64,000 nt of DNA from Syntrophopropionicum propionicicum_A (GTDB lineage Bacteria > Bacillota > Desulfotomaculia > Desulfotomaculales > Pelotomaculaceae). The notes beneath the pieces were generated by a model. It saw nothing but the letters and a program-made list of their open reading frames with translations. It made no database searches and was not told the DNA's origin. Position 1 is the stretch's first letter, and each line of letters begins with the position of its first letter. Location of the stretch: assembly GCF_048984525.1 (NCBI RefSeq), contig NZ_JBMGJC010000009.1, positions 1-64,000 of the forward strand. Reading direction: 5' to 3'. The translations under genes and the position numbers were made by a program. This document shows positions 16,735 to 25,644 of this stretch, in pieces.

Positions 16735-18096
16735 TTATAGCATCTCTTCGGAAGCTGCGGCAATGGCGGCGGCAATGGCCGCGCCCATGCCTGAGCCGTC
16801 TTTGGCTGGTTTCACTGTCACCTGGCCCGCCCTTTCCCGTAAAATTTCATCCAGGGCCAGGCGCAGGTGCGAGGCAAAACCAGGCGTCTTTTCATAAAGA
16901 GACCCGTCAACAGCTATTGTATGCGGCAGTTTCAAAAAAGGGTCGAGGCGCCGCAGCACACCGGCGTATGTTGCCGCCGCCAGCCGGGCAGCCCTGGTTG
17001 TCAACAGGGAAGCGATGGTTTTCAGGGCGCTGAGTTCCACGGGTAAGGGGTCCCGCATCCCCGCGTGCTCTTTGAGCCAGGCCGCCGTCCCGGTGAGACC
17101 GTCGCTCCCGTCACCCAGCATCAGGGACATATGCTCCGCGCCAAGGCTGTTGTTTTTGAAGGGGAAACCCGTTATATTACCGCTATTCTTCTGAAACAGG
17201 CATCCCTTTTGCACCAGGTCAAGGACAGCCAGCCTCATCAGCTCGCCCAGGTAACGGCCGGATACCATTTTTTCCAGCACCTGCTCACCGGGCTTTTCGC
17301 TGTGACGATCAAGCTGGCGGTCAAAGTCATTTAAAGGGAGCATGTCGAAGTTCCCGGATTCAATATTTATGATCACCGGACCGTTATGGTGCGGCGGCCG
17401 CGGCTCAAGATAGCAAGTGTTATGCCCGGTGCCGCAGATAGAGCCGATGTCCGCGTGAGGGTCGCCGTATGCCGCCGCCAGCAGTGTGCCCACGGTGTCG
17501 TTTATTACGGCCACGGGCCTGATCCCGTGCAGGCCCTGCCTTTGTAAAGCTTCACGCAGGAGGAGGGTGATATCCCTTCCTTCCGTCATCCCTGTCTTGA
17601 ACTCCTTGGTCCAGCCGATAAGCACAGCCTGGTTCAGGGAGCGCATTTCAGTGGGAAATGAGAAGGTATGGCCCAGGGGAATATTTTCACCGGGTCGGAC
17701 AAGACCAGCTATCTGTTCGGCCAGAAAGCCAAAAAGCTCCCGGCCTGTCGCGGCTGAAGAGGTGTAATCATACCTGCCGGGCTCCTTTAACGGGGTTGAT
17801 ATCTTTTTTATGACTGTGATCCGGCCGTTCCCCCGCAGCTCGATTAAAGAGACCCTGACATTGGTGCCGCCGAAATCAACTGATAAGAACACCCCGCACT
17901 CTTTTCCGGTGGGGACGCTTAAAAAAGAAGGCAGCATTTTGAGCGGCCCTTTTTGTCCTGCCAGGCCGGCCAGCATGGCTTCATAAAATTTTTCGGCGAT
18001 GTCCAACATTTGCGGCCCGGTTACGGTGAATATATCGTGCAGAGCCCGCAGCCCGGCATCCAGGCCGTTATTTTTTTTTAGCTCGCGCTCCTTCAT
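16735..18096 (-). CDS. Hexokinase, eukaryotic-type family
   Basis: 453 residues, the length of a one-domain eukaryotic hexokinase and longer than bacterial ROK or Glk glucokinases. Motifs in order: ATP phosphate 1 LSVDFGGTNVRV; substrate region GHTFSFPTE; catalytic INDTVGT; glycine loop ICGTGHNTCYL; sugar contact INIESGNFD; adenosine region AVDGSLYEKTPGF; C-terminal GSGMGAAIAAA. It should phosphorylate glucose or other hexoses with ATP at the head of glycolysis. Such hexokinases are uncommon in bacteria but recur in some anaerobic Firmicutes. It is upstream of, and probably cotranscribed with, the dehydratase activase. The ATG at 18096 has AAAGGA upstream. Confidence 0.85.
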   Translation of the reverse strand: MKERELKKNNGLDAGLRALHDIFTVTGPQMLDIAEKFYEAMLAGLAGQKGPLKMLPSFLSVPTGKECGVFLSVDFGGTNVRVSLIELRGNGRITVIKKISTPLKEPGRYDYTSSAATGRELFGFLAEQIAGLVRPGENIPLGHTFSFPTEMRSLNQAVLIGWTKEFKTGMTEGRDITLLLREALQRQGLHGIRPVAVINDTVGTLLAAAYGDPHADIGSICGTGHNTCYLEPRPPHHNGPVIINIESGNFDMLPLNDFDRQLDRHSEKPGEQVLEKMVSGRYLGELMRLAVLDLVQKGCLFQKNSGNITGFPFKNNSLGAEHMSLMLGDGSDGLTGTAAWLKEHAGMRDPLPVELSALKTIASLLTTRAARLAAATYAGVLRRLDPFLKLPHTIAVDGSLYEKTPGFASHLRLALDEILRERAGQVTVKPAKDGSGMGAAIAAAIAAASEEML

Positions 18097-18232
18097 ATCG
18101 ATCCCAATCGTCCTTTATAAATGCTCCATTACTTATGTTAACACAATTATAATCAGAATAACAATTTTTCCTTATTTATAAAGAATGGACTCCTATTACC
18201 ATTTATGGTAAATAGAGCCTCTTTGACTATAA

Positions 18233-18268
18233 AACCCGCATTTCCTTGCAGATAAGGGCTTGCGGGTT
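18233..18268 (-). terminator. Terminator of YitT gene 1
   Basis: AACCCGCA (18233-18240) pairs with TGCGGGTT (18261-18268). On the minus strand it is followed by TTTTATAG. It lies 17 bases past the YitT stop codon. Confidence 0.75.
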
Positions 18269-18284
18269 ATAAACGGCTATTGAG

Positions 18285-19142
18285 TTAGTGGATCGCTCTT
18301 TTCTTGAACCTGCCGCCCATAACTTCATGGACATCACTAATGGTGATAAAAGCACCTTCGTCAACTTCGTCAACGATAGCTTTCAATTTAGCGATTTCGA
18401 GACGTGTTATCACTGAATACAAAACGCTTTTTGACTCGCCGGAATAACCGCCTCTCCCATCTAAAAAGGTAACCCCTCTGCCCAGGCGGGCCATCAGCAT
18501 TTCAGCAATCTGCTCCGGTTTTTCAGATACAATCATTACCGCTTTAGATTCGTCCAGACCTTCCACTGTAATATCGATCATCTTGAAGGCGATAAAATAA
18601 GCGAGCAATGAATACATCGCTTTATCCCAGCCAAAAAACAACCCGGCGCTGCTTAAAATAAAGATATTAAAGAACATCACAATTTCACCGATGGAAAAGC
18701 CAGTTCGCTTATCGAGGATAATAGCTACAATCTCAGTGCCGTCTAAAGAACCTCCGTAGCGGATAATCAAGCCCACGCCAAGGCCAAGTACTATGCCGCC
18801 AAAAACAGCGGCAAGCAAGACGTCTTTGGTCAGTCCGGGAATAGGATGTAGAATCGTTACGCCGATCGACAGGACAGTTACCGAGAACAAAGTCGATATT
18901 ACAAAAGTTTTTCCTATCTGCTTGTATCCTATAAAAAGGAAAGGCAGGTTCAGAAAAAATATAAACGCCCCCAGAGGAAGATTGGTGAGAGTACTGGAAA
19001 TGATTGAAATCCCCACTATCCCGCCATCTATAATATTATTGGGTACCATGAATATTTCCAGCCCTACTGAGGCCAGGACAGCGCCGACCATTAAGAAAAA
19101 ATACTTTTTAATGATCCGGAAAACCATGTTCTTTTTGGTCAT
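18285..19142 (-). CDS. YitT family membrane protein (copy 1)
   Basis: 285 residues. Five to six hydrophobic helices of the YitT/DUF161 type (VPNNIIDGGIVGISII, GLGVGLIIRYGGSLDGTEIVAIIL) precede a cytosolic DUF2179 domain at the C terminus (GRGVTFLDGRGGYSG..., VDEVDEGAFITISDVHEVMGG). The family is widespread in Firmicutes; proposed roles include small-molecule transport, with the DUF2179 domain as a ligand-binding switch, but none is firmly established. A second copy is at 61887-62780. It is monocistronic, with TATAAT-like sequence upstream on the minus strand. Confidence 0.85.
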   Translation of the reverse strand: MTKKNMVFRIIKKYFFLMVGAVLASVGLEIFMVPNNIIDGGIVGISIISSTLTNLPLGAFIFFLNLPFLFIGYKQIGKTFVISTLFSVTVLSIGVTILHPIPGLTKDVLLAAVFGGIVLGLGVGLIIRYGGSLDGTEIVAIILDKRTGFSIGEIVMFFNIFILSSAGLFFGWDKAMYSLLAYFIAFKMIDITVEGLDESKAVMIVSEKPEQIAEMLMARLGRGVTFLDGRGGYSGESKSVLYSVITRLEIAKLKAIVDEVDEGAFITISDVHEVMGGRFKKRAIH

Positions 19143-19382
19143 TAATCAACTTCCTTTTTGTTTTTATTATAACACAACTTATTTTGACCACTGCTGACCA
19201 AAATTTTTATATTAGTAATATAGAAATTTTTGTGTATTTGAAAGCTAAATTTACCAGAAAAGTTTCCGATATAAAAGCATAGGCACTTATTAATTTATTT
19301 CATATATTTTGGTAAAATCAAAAGGAATTTATCTAAATATAGAGAAAATAAAAAATTAGAAAGAAACTTAGGAGGTAGTTAT

Positions 19383-19700
19383 ATGCTTCTTGGCGACAGA
19401 AGGGATGCTTTTAAAGACAGCGAAAAAAACGCAGAAAGTAGTTTAATTAAAAATGACCCCTCACAAAGTGTAAAAAAGTATGCCTGTCCGGTTGTTTTTC
19501 TGACTGATAAATATAGAATCGTCGGCAGCATACATATATCTGTTAATATCCGTCTGAATGATTTTTTGCTGTCATCAAGTGATTTCATCCCTGTCACCAA
19601 CGCAATTGTCTATGACGTCTTAGACGGCAAGGAACTCTTCCAGGTAGAATTTATCTCCCTGAAGAAAAATATGATCAATATTGCCATGGAAGTCAAGTAA
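19383..19700 (+). CDS. Hypothetical protein, 105 residues
   Basis: Not recognised. A perfect AGGAGG at 7-base spacing before the ATG and a strong terminator directly after the stop show this is a real gene. The N terminus is polar; the middle alternates hydrophobic residues as in a small beta-barrel (PVVFLTDKYRIVGSIHISVN, DFIPVTNAIVYDVLDGKELFQVEFISLKKNMINIAMEV). No signal peptide or metal motif. The pattern resembles small PilZ-like or DUF-type beta proteins, but I cannot assign it. Confidence 0.7.
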   Translation: MLLGDRRDAFKDSEKNAESSLIKNDPSQSVKKYACPVVFLTDKYRIVGSIHISVNIRLNDFLLSSSDFIPVTNAIVYDVLDGKELFQVEFISLKKNMINIAMEVK

Positions 19701-19719
19701 ACAGCAATTAACAAGTCAA

Positions 19720-19752
19720 AAAACCCTGCTTCTTAAAAAAAAGCGGGGTTTT
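19720..19752 (+). terminator. Rho-independent terminator of the 105-residue ORF
   Basis: AAAACCCTGCTT (19720-19731) pairs with AAGCGGGGTTTT (19741-19752) with one G-T pair, followed by a T-rich tract to about 19762. Confidence 0.85.
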
Positions 19753-19772
19753 CCTTTTTTTGTATTTCCCAT

Positions 19773-19940
19773 TGACAGGATTTACAGGTTTTCAAAACAT
19801 TTTTCACATGATTTACAGGATTATCAGGATTTACAAGATTATAAATAAATTTTTATATTTTTTTATATTCTAATATTCATTCACTTTAAGTTTTTTTAAA
19901 AATCCTGTTAATCTTTTTAATCTTATTAAACCTGTGATAT
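19773..19940. repeat. ACAGGATT-type repeat cluster (family R2)
   Basis: The left half carries several GATTTACAGGATT variants (19773-19844). An A+T-rich centre follows, then the opposite-strand form AATCCTGTTAATC...AAACCTGTGA (19900-19938). The overall layout is an imperfect inverted repeat able to fold on itself. Confidence 0.65.
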
Positions 19941-19964
19941 TTTTCATACTCATTTATGTCAAAG

Positions 19965-20663
19965 TTATTGATCCCAGCTGACTGACTCCATCTTGTCCCC
20001 GGCCTTAATTTGATCAACCACATCCATTCCCTGAATAACCCTGCCGAAAACAGCGTACTTACCATTCAGCCCCGCAGCGTCATTTTTAAGAATATAAAAC
20101 TGCGAGCCGGCGGAGTCGGGCTCCTGGCTCCGTGCCATTGCCACCGCTCCCCGTTCGTTTTCCAGGTCCGGGGAGGTCTCCAGCGGTATTGTCCAGCCAG
20201 GCCCGCCGGTGCCGTCGCCCTTGGGGTCCCCGCCCTGAATCACCCAGTCCTCTACCCGGTGAAACGTCAGCCCGTTATAAAAATTAGATTTTACCAGCTT
20301 TTCAAAGTTAGCCACGGTAACCGGCATTTTATCCGGGTAAACCTCTATTGTGACAGCTCCTTTTGTCGTCTGCATGGTAACTGTATGAGCTTCTGTCGGC
20401 GTTTCGCCGGGGGCTTTTTGATTTATCCAGTAAGCCGCGGCAACGGCTATAAGGACTATTAACGCGACCACTGCAATGATCATCATATTTCTTATCCTCT
20501 TTCCATCCCCGGATGATTTACGAGACTTTTTAACAGTCCCGGAAGACTTGCCTTTACTGCCTTTTGCGCCTTTTATGTTAGCATTTTTATTTGAAGCAGT
20601 TTTTTTGGCAATCTCAGTTTTCTTTATATTTTTTTTGATTTGAGCTTTATCTGCCAATAACAT
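19965..20663 (-). CDS. Membrane-anchored peptidyl-prolyl cis-trans isomerase (cyclophilin)
   Basis: 232 residues. A very basic Lys/Ser-rich N terminus of about 58 residues is followed by one membrane helix (MMIIAVVALIVLIAVAAAYWI) and a cyclophilin domain from about residue 92. Cyclophilin signatures: VTVANFEKLVKSNFYNGLTFHRV, VIQGGDPKGDGTGGPGW, ERGAVAMARS, DSAGSQFYI, YAVFGRVIQGMDVV. The anchor places the isomerase outside the membrane, where it would assist folding of exported proteins. GAGGAAGGGGG precedes the ATG. Monocistronic. Confidence 0.9.
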   Translation of the reverse strand: MLLADKAQIKKNIKKTEIAKKTASNKNANIKGAKGSKGKSSGTVKKSRKSSGDGKRIRNMMIIAVVALIVLIAVAAAYWINQKAPGETPTEAHTVTMQTTKGAVTIEVYPDKMPVTVANFEKLVKSNFYNGLTFHRVEDWVIQGGDPKGDGTGGPGWTIPLETSPDLENERGAVAMARSQEPDSAGSQFYILKNDAAGLNGKYAVFGRVIQGMDVVDQIKAGDKMESVSWDQ

Positions 20664-20702
20664 CCCCCTTCCTCAACATATTTTGAATTCGACCATATAA
20701 AG

Positions 20703-20730
20703 AAAAACCCTGCTCCAACAAGAAGCAGGG
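20703..20730 (-). terminator. Terminator of the TRAP operon
   Basis: CCCTGCT (20708-20714) and AGCAGGG (20724-20730) form the stem. On the minus strand a TTTTT run (20703-20707) follows. It is about 120 bases past the dctM stop. Confidence 0.75.
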
Positions 20731-20849
20731 GGTGGATAAATGGCATACACTAAAAATATTACCAGTTTGCAAACAACTTATGCTCAATTCTAAATGATTT
20801 GTTTTGAGCAGCCCAAAGACAGCCACCGCCTTCCGCAAAAAAAACACTG

Positions 20850-22157
20850 CTATGATATCATAGCCGGCAGAATAGTGGCTATCTGCGGGAAGATCATCAG
20901 GATCGCCACACAAATTATGATGGCGAATAAAAACGGCCATACCCCTTTAAATATTACCTCCAGGGGCACGTCGGGCACAATGCCCTTGATAATATAGACA
21001 TTCATGCCCACCGGGGGCGTGATCACGCCCATGGCCACCACCAGGACTATAATCACCCCGAACCAGATCGGATCGTAACCAAGAGTTGTGACCGCAACCG
21101 GGTAAAAAATAGGTATGGTCAGCAGTACCAGCGCCAGCGCGTCGATCAGACAACCCAGCACCAGGTATATGAAAATAATAATCCCCATGATGGCAAAGGG
21201 AGGCAGGGCCAGGCTGCCGGCCCAGTTGGCCAGCTCAAACGGCACTCTGCTCACGGCCATGAAGCGGCCAAACATCACGGCCCCGGCGACCATGAACATA
21301 ATCATGGCGCTGGTACGCGTGGTGTCATAGAGGGATTTTTTGAAGCCCTCCCAGCTCAGGCGCCTCTCAATGAGCGATACCACAAGGACTCCCGCCGCTC
21401 CTACCGCGCCTGCTTCCGTGGGCGTGAACCAACCGGCGAAGAGGCCGCCGATAGAGAGCACAAATACAAACAGGACCTCTCCCAGGCCGCCGCGCAGCGA
21501 ATCAACCCGCTCCCGCCAGCCCGACTTCGGACCGGCGGGCCCCAAATCCGGGTTGCGCAGGGTAAGGATATAAATCGCTCCTATATACAGAAGCATGAGC
21601 AGAATACCGGGCAGGATCCCGGCCATGAACAGCTTACCCACCGACTCCTCAGTCGCCATGCCGTAAACTATGAAGATCACGCTGGGCGGGATCAGTACGC
21701 CCAGGACTCCGCCCGCGGCGACGCTGGCCGTGGCCATGGAAGTATCGTACCTGTATTTTTTCATTTCCGGCAGGGCAATCGCCCCCATGGTAGCCGCAGT
21801 GGCGGTGTTCGACCCGCAAATAGCGCCAAATACGGCGCAGGCTACCTGCGTCGCTATAGCCAGCCCGCCCGGGTAATGGCCGATCATCTTGTAAGCAAAA
21901 ACATAAAGCCTTGTGCCGATTCCCGAATAATAGGCGAGGAAACCCATCCAGACGAACATGGGAATGACGCTCAATGAATAAGAAGATAAATTGGAGTACA
22001 TCTCCTTGGCCACCATGTTCATGGCTGCCTGCGGGGAGACCATGAAGCTGAACCCCGCAAATCCGGTCAGGGCCATGGCGACCGCGATGGGCATCCTCAT
22101 AGCGACCAGGGCCAGGAAAACCAGTATGCCGATTAAACCAATAGTAAGTGATGTCAT
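20850..22157 (-). CDS. dctM: TRAP transporter large permease (DctM)
   Basis: 435 residues with about 12 to 13 hydrophobic helices and the DctM signatures PMFVWMGFLAYYSGI, AICGSNTATAATMGAIALPEM and GGVLGVLIPPSV. It is the main translocation subunit of a tripartite ATP-independent periplasmic transporter that moves organic acids with Na+ or H+. Its ATG overlaps the dctQ stop (ATGA), showing translational coupling. The gene order dctP-dctQ-dctM is the standard operon. The substrate cannot be told from sequence. Confidence 0.92.
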   Translation of the reverse strand: MTSLTIGLIGILVFLALVAMRMPIAVAMALTGFAGFSFMVSPQAAMNMVAKEMYSNLSSYSLSVIPMFVWMGFLAYYSGIGTRLYVFAYKMIGHYPGGLAIATQVACAVFGAICGSNTATAATMGAIALPEMKKYRYDTSMATASVAAGGVLGVLIPPSVIFIVYGMATEESVGKLFMAGILPGILLMLLYIGAIYILTLRNPDLGPAGPKSGWRERVDSLRGGLGEVLFVFVLSIGGLFAGWFTPTEAGAVGAAGVLVVSLIERRLSWEGFKKSLYDTTRTSAMIMFMVAGAVMFGRFMAVSRVPFELANWAGSLALPPFAIMGIIIFIYLVLGCLIDALALVLLTIPIFYPVAVTTLGYDPIWFGVIIVLVVAMGVITPPVGMNVYIIKGIVPDVPLEVIFKGVWPFLFAIIICVAILMIFPQIATILPAMIS

Positions 22158-22645
22158 TTGTCAGTTGCCGCCTTAACAAAAAATTCGATAGACCTTACCA
22201 GCAAAACCAGGCAGTAGACCAGCATACCCAGGGCGATCAGGAAAACGAAGGGGTAGACCGGTACCTGGGTTGTGGAGGAGACCAGCCCGCTGTCCATCAT
22301 GCTCCTGGCATAAGCCCCGACATACCAGGCGGAGCCCCCCAGGAAACACATTGAAATGAAGTTGATCAGCGCGTTGAGCACGGCCCTCAGCCTGGCGGGC
22401 AGCCAATCCACCACAAGGCTGATGTCAATGTGCGCGTTCTGCACGCCGCAGAAGGCCAGCGACAGCCCGATTACCACGGCGGTAAGCAAGCCCACGTACT
22501 CATAGGCGCCAAAGACCGGCGCCTTGATTATCGTACGAAGCAGAATATTCACAGTGACCAAAACCATCGTTGTCACCAGAAAAAAACCGGCCGCCTGGTC
22601 CAGCACCCGGCTGAGTCCCGTGACCAGGCCTGAAAACATTTTCAT
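22154..22645 (-). CDS. dctQ: TRAP transporter small permease (DctQ)
   Basis: 163 residues with four hydrophobic helices. The family mark is near AFCGVQNAHIDISLVVDWLPARLRAVLN. It forms the membrane complex with DctM. GGAGG precedes the ATG at 22645. It lies between dctP and dctM and overlaps dctM by 4 bases. Confidence 0.9.
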   Translation of the reverse strand: MKMFSGLVTGLSRVLDQAAGFFLVTTMVLVTVNILLRTIIKAPVFGAYEYVGLLTAVVIGLSLAFCGVQNAHIDISLVVDWLPARLRAVLNALINFISMCFLGGSAWYVGAYARSMMDSGLVSSTTQVPVYPFVFLIALGMLVYCLVLLVRSIEFFVKAATDK

Positions 22646-22667
22646 TTAACTCTTTACCTCCGCCAGC

Positions 22668-23762
22668 CTATTTATATTCCGCATTGTACTTGTCAGCCAG
22701 TTCCTTGACCTTGTCCAGTATCTGCCGGCCTTCGATGCCCTTTGCCTTCATGTTGGCCAAATACTCGTCCTGGATCGGCTTAATTGTTGTTATCCAGAGG
22801 TCCGCCTCCTCTTTCTGCAGAGTGAGCAGTGTCATGCCTTTCTCATCAACAGCGTACTTCAGGGCGGCTTCGTTCTGCTTATCCCATAGCCCCATGGCCA
22901 CTTTCCCAAAGTATTCCTCGTTGACCTTTTCAATGGCCTTCTGCGTCTCAGGGGACAGCGAGTTCCACTTGTCAAGGTTCATGGTCACAAAGAACAGAGT
23001 GTTGTAAAGGAACGGTGTCTTGGTAATATACTGTGTGACTTCGGCCTGTTTCCAGCCCTGCAGCACCTCGACAGGTCCCAGGTTGCCCTTGACCACACCC
23101 TTGGATAATGCTTCATAAGCGTCCGACTGCGGCATTGCCACGGGGTTCGCTCCCAGTGCCTGCAGGGTCTTGGCGCTGAGTCCGGTAGCCCTTATTTCCA
23201 ATCCCTTTAAGTCTTCCATTTTCTGCACCGGGACTTTTGTAAACAGGTCTCCCGAGCCGGTGGTCAGAACCATCATCAGCCTGGTGTCCTGCACTTCTTT
23301 GGGGTTGAGCTGCTTGATGCCTTCCCAGGCCACCTTGCTGGCAACCTTGGAGTTATTGTAGGTAACGCCGGGAAGCTCAAAAGCTTCCAGCGCGGGGAAA
23401 CGGCCCCTGGTGTAAGAGAAACACGACAGCCCCATGTCGGCGATGCCGTTAACGACGCCGTCATAGATCGCGTCCGCTTTCAGCAGCGTTTCCTGGGGAT
23501 AGCTGGTAATTTTCACCTGGCCGTTTGTGGCTTCTTCAATAGCCTTGGCCCAGGGCTGGATCAGGTCCTTCTCAGCAGGGTGAGTGCTCGGGAAAAAGTG
23601 CGCCAGCTTGAGTTCAACCACCTGCTGGTTTTTTGCCGGGGCAGTTGTTTTCGATGAACAGCCGGTGAAGGCAAGCAGCGCCGTCACCGCCAGCAGCAGT
23701 AAAACCATGCCTGTTGCTTTTGCAAATCTCCGCCTTCCATTGCCAAACCTTAATTTTTTCAC
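22668..23762 (-). CDS. dctP: TRAP transporter solute-binding lipoprotein (DctP)
   Basis: 364 residues. The N terminus is a lipoprotein signal (basic start, hydrophobic core, lipobox AFTGC with Cys at about residue 35), so the protein is tethered to the outer face of the membrane. The DctP domain follows: KLAHFFPSTHPAEKDLIQPWAKAIEEATNGQVKI, GLEIRATGLSAKTLQALGANPVAMP, EVTQYITKTPFL. The Arg of EIRA is the usual carboxylate contact, which suggests a C4-dicarboxylate or similar organic acid. Start is GTG at 23762 with AAGGAGG upstream. First gene of the operon. Confidence 0.92.
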   Translation of the reverse strand: MKKLRFGNGRRRFAKATGMVLLLLAVTALLAFTGCSSKTTAPAKNQQVVELKLAHFFPSTHPAEKDLIQPWAKAIEEATNGQVKITSYPQETLLKADAIYDGVVNGIADMGLSCFSYTRGRFPALEAFELPGVTYNNSKVASKVAWEGIKQLNPKEVQDTRLMMVLTTGSGDLFTKVPVQKMEDLKGLEIRATGLSAKTLQALGANPVAMPQSDAYEALSKGVVKGNLGPVEVLQGWKQAEVTQYITKTPFLYNTLFFVTMNLDKWNSLSPETQKAIEKVNEEYFGKVAMGLWDKQNEAALKYAVDEKGMTLLTLQKEEADLWITTIKPIQDEYLANMKAKGIEGRQILDKVKELADKYNAEYK

Positions 23763-24065
23763 AGTTTTTCCTCCTTAAATCTTTTTAGAAAATAAAAAAA
23801 ACCCCATAGGAGTTTTAGGCGAGCAGTAAAAATTATTTTACTCAAAAGAGAATATAAAACAATATTCCCTTGCCTGCCGTATTACCATCCTACGTTTACC
23901 ACACTACTGTACTTCCCGTAACCTGCCATGCTGCTGTACTATAACAAGACCTGCAATTTTAAACCGAAGATATTTTCACCACACTTTCACGTTTCTCAAT
24001 AAATATATGTATATTCGGCGGCAGAAAGGAAATTCCTTCATTTATAGAAAATTTTTTCGACATTT
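23763..24065. other. Gene-free region upstream of the TRAP operon
   Basis: No ORF. A short dyad AGTAAAA...TTTTACT near 23825-23842 could be an operator or weak hairpin. No clear promoter can be assigned. Confidence 0.3.
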
Positions 24066-25484
24066 TCACTCATAGTAAGTTTTAATAAATTCCTCAGGCA
24101 AGCTGAAACTGCCTTCTTTAATAATCGAAGCCTTTATGCCGTACAGCGGGATTTTGCTTAATCGCGAGCTTAAAGCCAGGCCGGGCGAATCATAGCGGCC
24201 CAGTATCACCCTCGTTTTACCGCTTTCGGCTGCCGGCACGCAGCTTGCCCCTCCGGCCGACTGGGTCCGCATGAACAATTCCATTGCTTTTTTATGTTCC
24301 AGTGTAACTGACAGCTCATACTGTTTATGCCGGTGCAGGCGCCCGCTGCTGTAAGTAATACTGCGGTCCCCTATACCCCCGAAACTGTACATGCTGAAAA
24401 CTGCCCTGCCCCGGTCCTTGAGAATGGTGCTCTCACGTGACATTTCCGACAAATCCAGCCTGCTGATTTTATAGGCATTGTACTCAAAGCCTTTTTCATG
24501 CACTCTCATAACCGCGTAGGAGCAGGGGAACTGGACCGTGGCGGGCAGTACGACGTAGGGCAGGCTGCCGGTCATAAAACGGCTGGTGCTCACATAATGG
24601 CGGTGCATATGCCCGCAAAAAACACCCCTGACATCAGGGAAGCGCCTTATGGCTTGCTGAAACTTTCTAAAATCCTTTGTGCCAAACCACACATCAAAAC
24701 CGTTGCAGGGATGGTGAAGGAAAAGGAATGACGGGCGGCCCGCTGCCTCCTTTAGCCGCTGCACCACCCAGGATATCTGCTCATCGCCGATCTCCCCCCA
24801 GTCTTTGTTCTGTCCGCAGCTGTCAATGAGAATCAGTTGGTGGCCCAGGATATTAAAACTGGCCCGGGTCTCTGCCCGGCCAGCCACGTATTTTAAAAAT
24901 CCAAGCTCACCCAAGCCCGCGTTCTTAAGATATTTATCATGGTTGCCGATACAAGCCAAGTAGGGAGTATCACCAAACGCAGGCAGCAGGGCCTTTCCGA
25001 GTACTTGATACTGCCGCCCGCTGGACGAGTCAGACAGGTCTCCCACAATCAAGGCCAGGTTAATATTCCTGGCCTTGATATCCCTGACGCACTGTTCAAA
25101 AAGAACACCGGAGTACTTGCTGAGTTTGCCGAAATACTTTTCGTTGACATCGTTTACCGAGTCTTCAAGAGCTATATGAGTGTCGCTTATAAGCCCCAGG
25201 CTAAATATCAGTTTGCCTCCAGGCGCGGGCAAAGTGACAAAGGAGTTCAGGGGGCCGCTGGCGCCGCCGCTCGCAACAGCGTACCAGTAGCGGGTGGATG
25301 GTTTCAGGCCGCGCACTTCCGCCAGGTGGTATTCTGTATCCGGCAGACCTGTATATTTGATAAGCGTGCCGGGAGCCTCACCCAGGTAAACGGTGGTGTC
25401 AGCTTTTTGACCCGGCGTAACCCAGCTAAATACGGCGTGGTCACTGCCCGCCGTGCATAGCTCTTCGTTTTTAATAACTACCAT
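24066..25484 (-). CDS. Metallophosphoesterase with N-terminal fibronectin-like domain
   Basis: 472 residues. Residues about 1-85 resemble the purple-acid-phosphatase N-terminal/FnIII domain (SWVTPGQKADTTVYLG, GLKPSTRYWYAVAS). Residues about 90-320 are a calcineurin-like phosphoesterase with the metal motifs in order: LISDTH, LIVGDLSD, CIGNHDK, LFLHHP, GVFCGHMHRH. The C-terminal 150 residues are unfamiliar. No signal peptide is seen, so it is probably cytosolic or at the membrane surface despite its similarity to secreted phosphatases. Substrate unknown; phosphomonoesters or cyclic nucleotides are possible. Monocistronic, divergent from the diguanylate cyclase. Confidence 0.85.
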   Translation of the reverse strand: MVVIKNEELCTAGSDHAVFSWVTPGQKADTTVYLGEAPGTLIKYTGLPDTEYHLAEVRGLKPSTRYWYAVASGGASGPLNSFVTLPAPGGKLIFSLGLISDTHIALEDSVNDVNEKYFGKLSKYSGVLFEQCVRDIKARNINLALIVGDLSDSSSGRQYQVLGKALLPAFGDTPYLACIGNHDKYLKNAGLGELGFLKYVAGRAETRASFNILGHQLILIDSCGQNKDWGEIGDEQISWVVQRLKEAAGRPSFLFLHHPCNGFDVWFGTKDFRKFQQAIRRFPDVRGVFCGHMHRHYVSTSRFMTGSLPYVVLPATVQFPCSYAVMRVHEKGFEYNAYKISRLDLSEMSRESTILKDRGRAVFSMYSFGGIGDRSITYSSGRLHRHKQYELSVTLEHKKAMELFMRTQSAGGASCVPAAESGKTRVILGRYDSPGLALSSRLSKIPLYGIKASIIKEGSFSLPEEFIKTYYE

Positions 25485-25644
25485 GTCAACCGTTCCTGCT
25501 TTTCATTCCAGAATTTTATGCTATTATATTAGCGAAAAGAAAAAAATGTTATTAGCTGAGTCCAATTAAAGGAATATTGTCATTTTTTGACGAAGATATA
25601 TTTTCTAGAATTTAATTAAATTTAATATGATATGGGTGGTAAAA

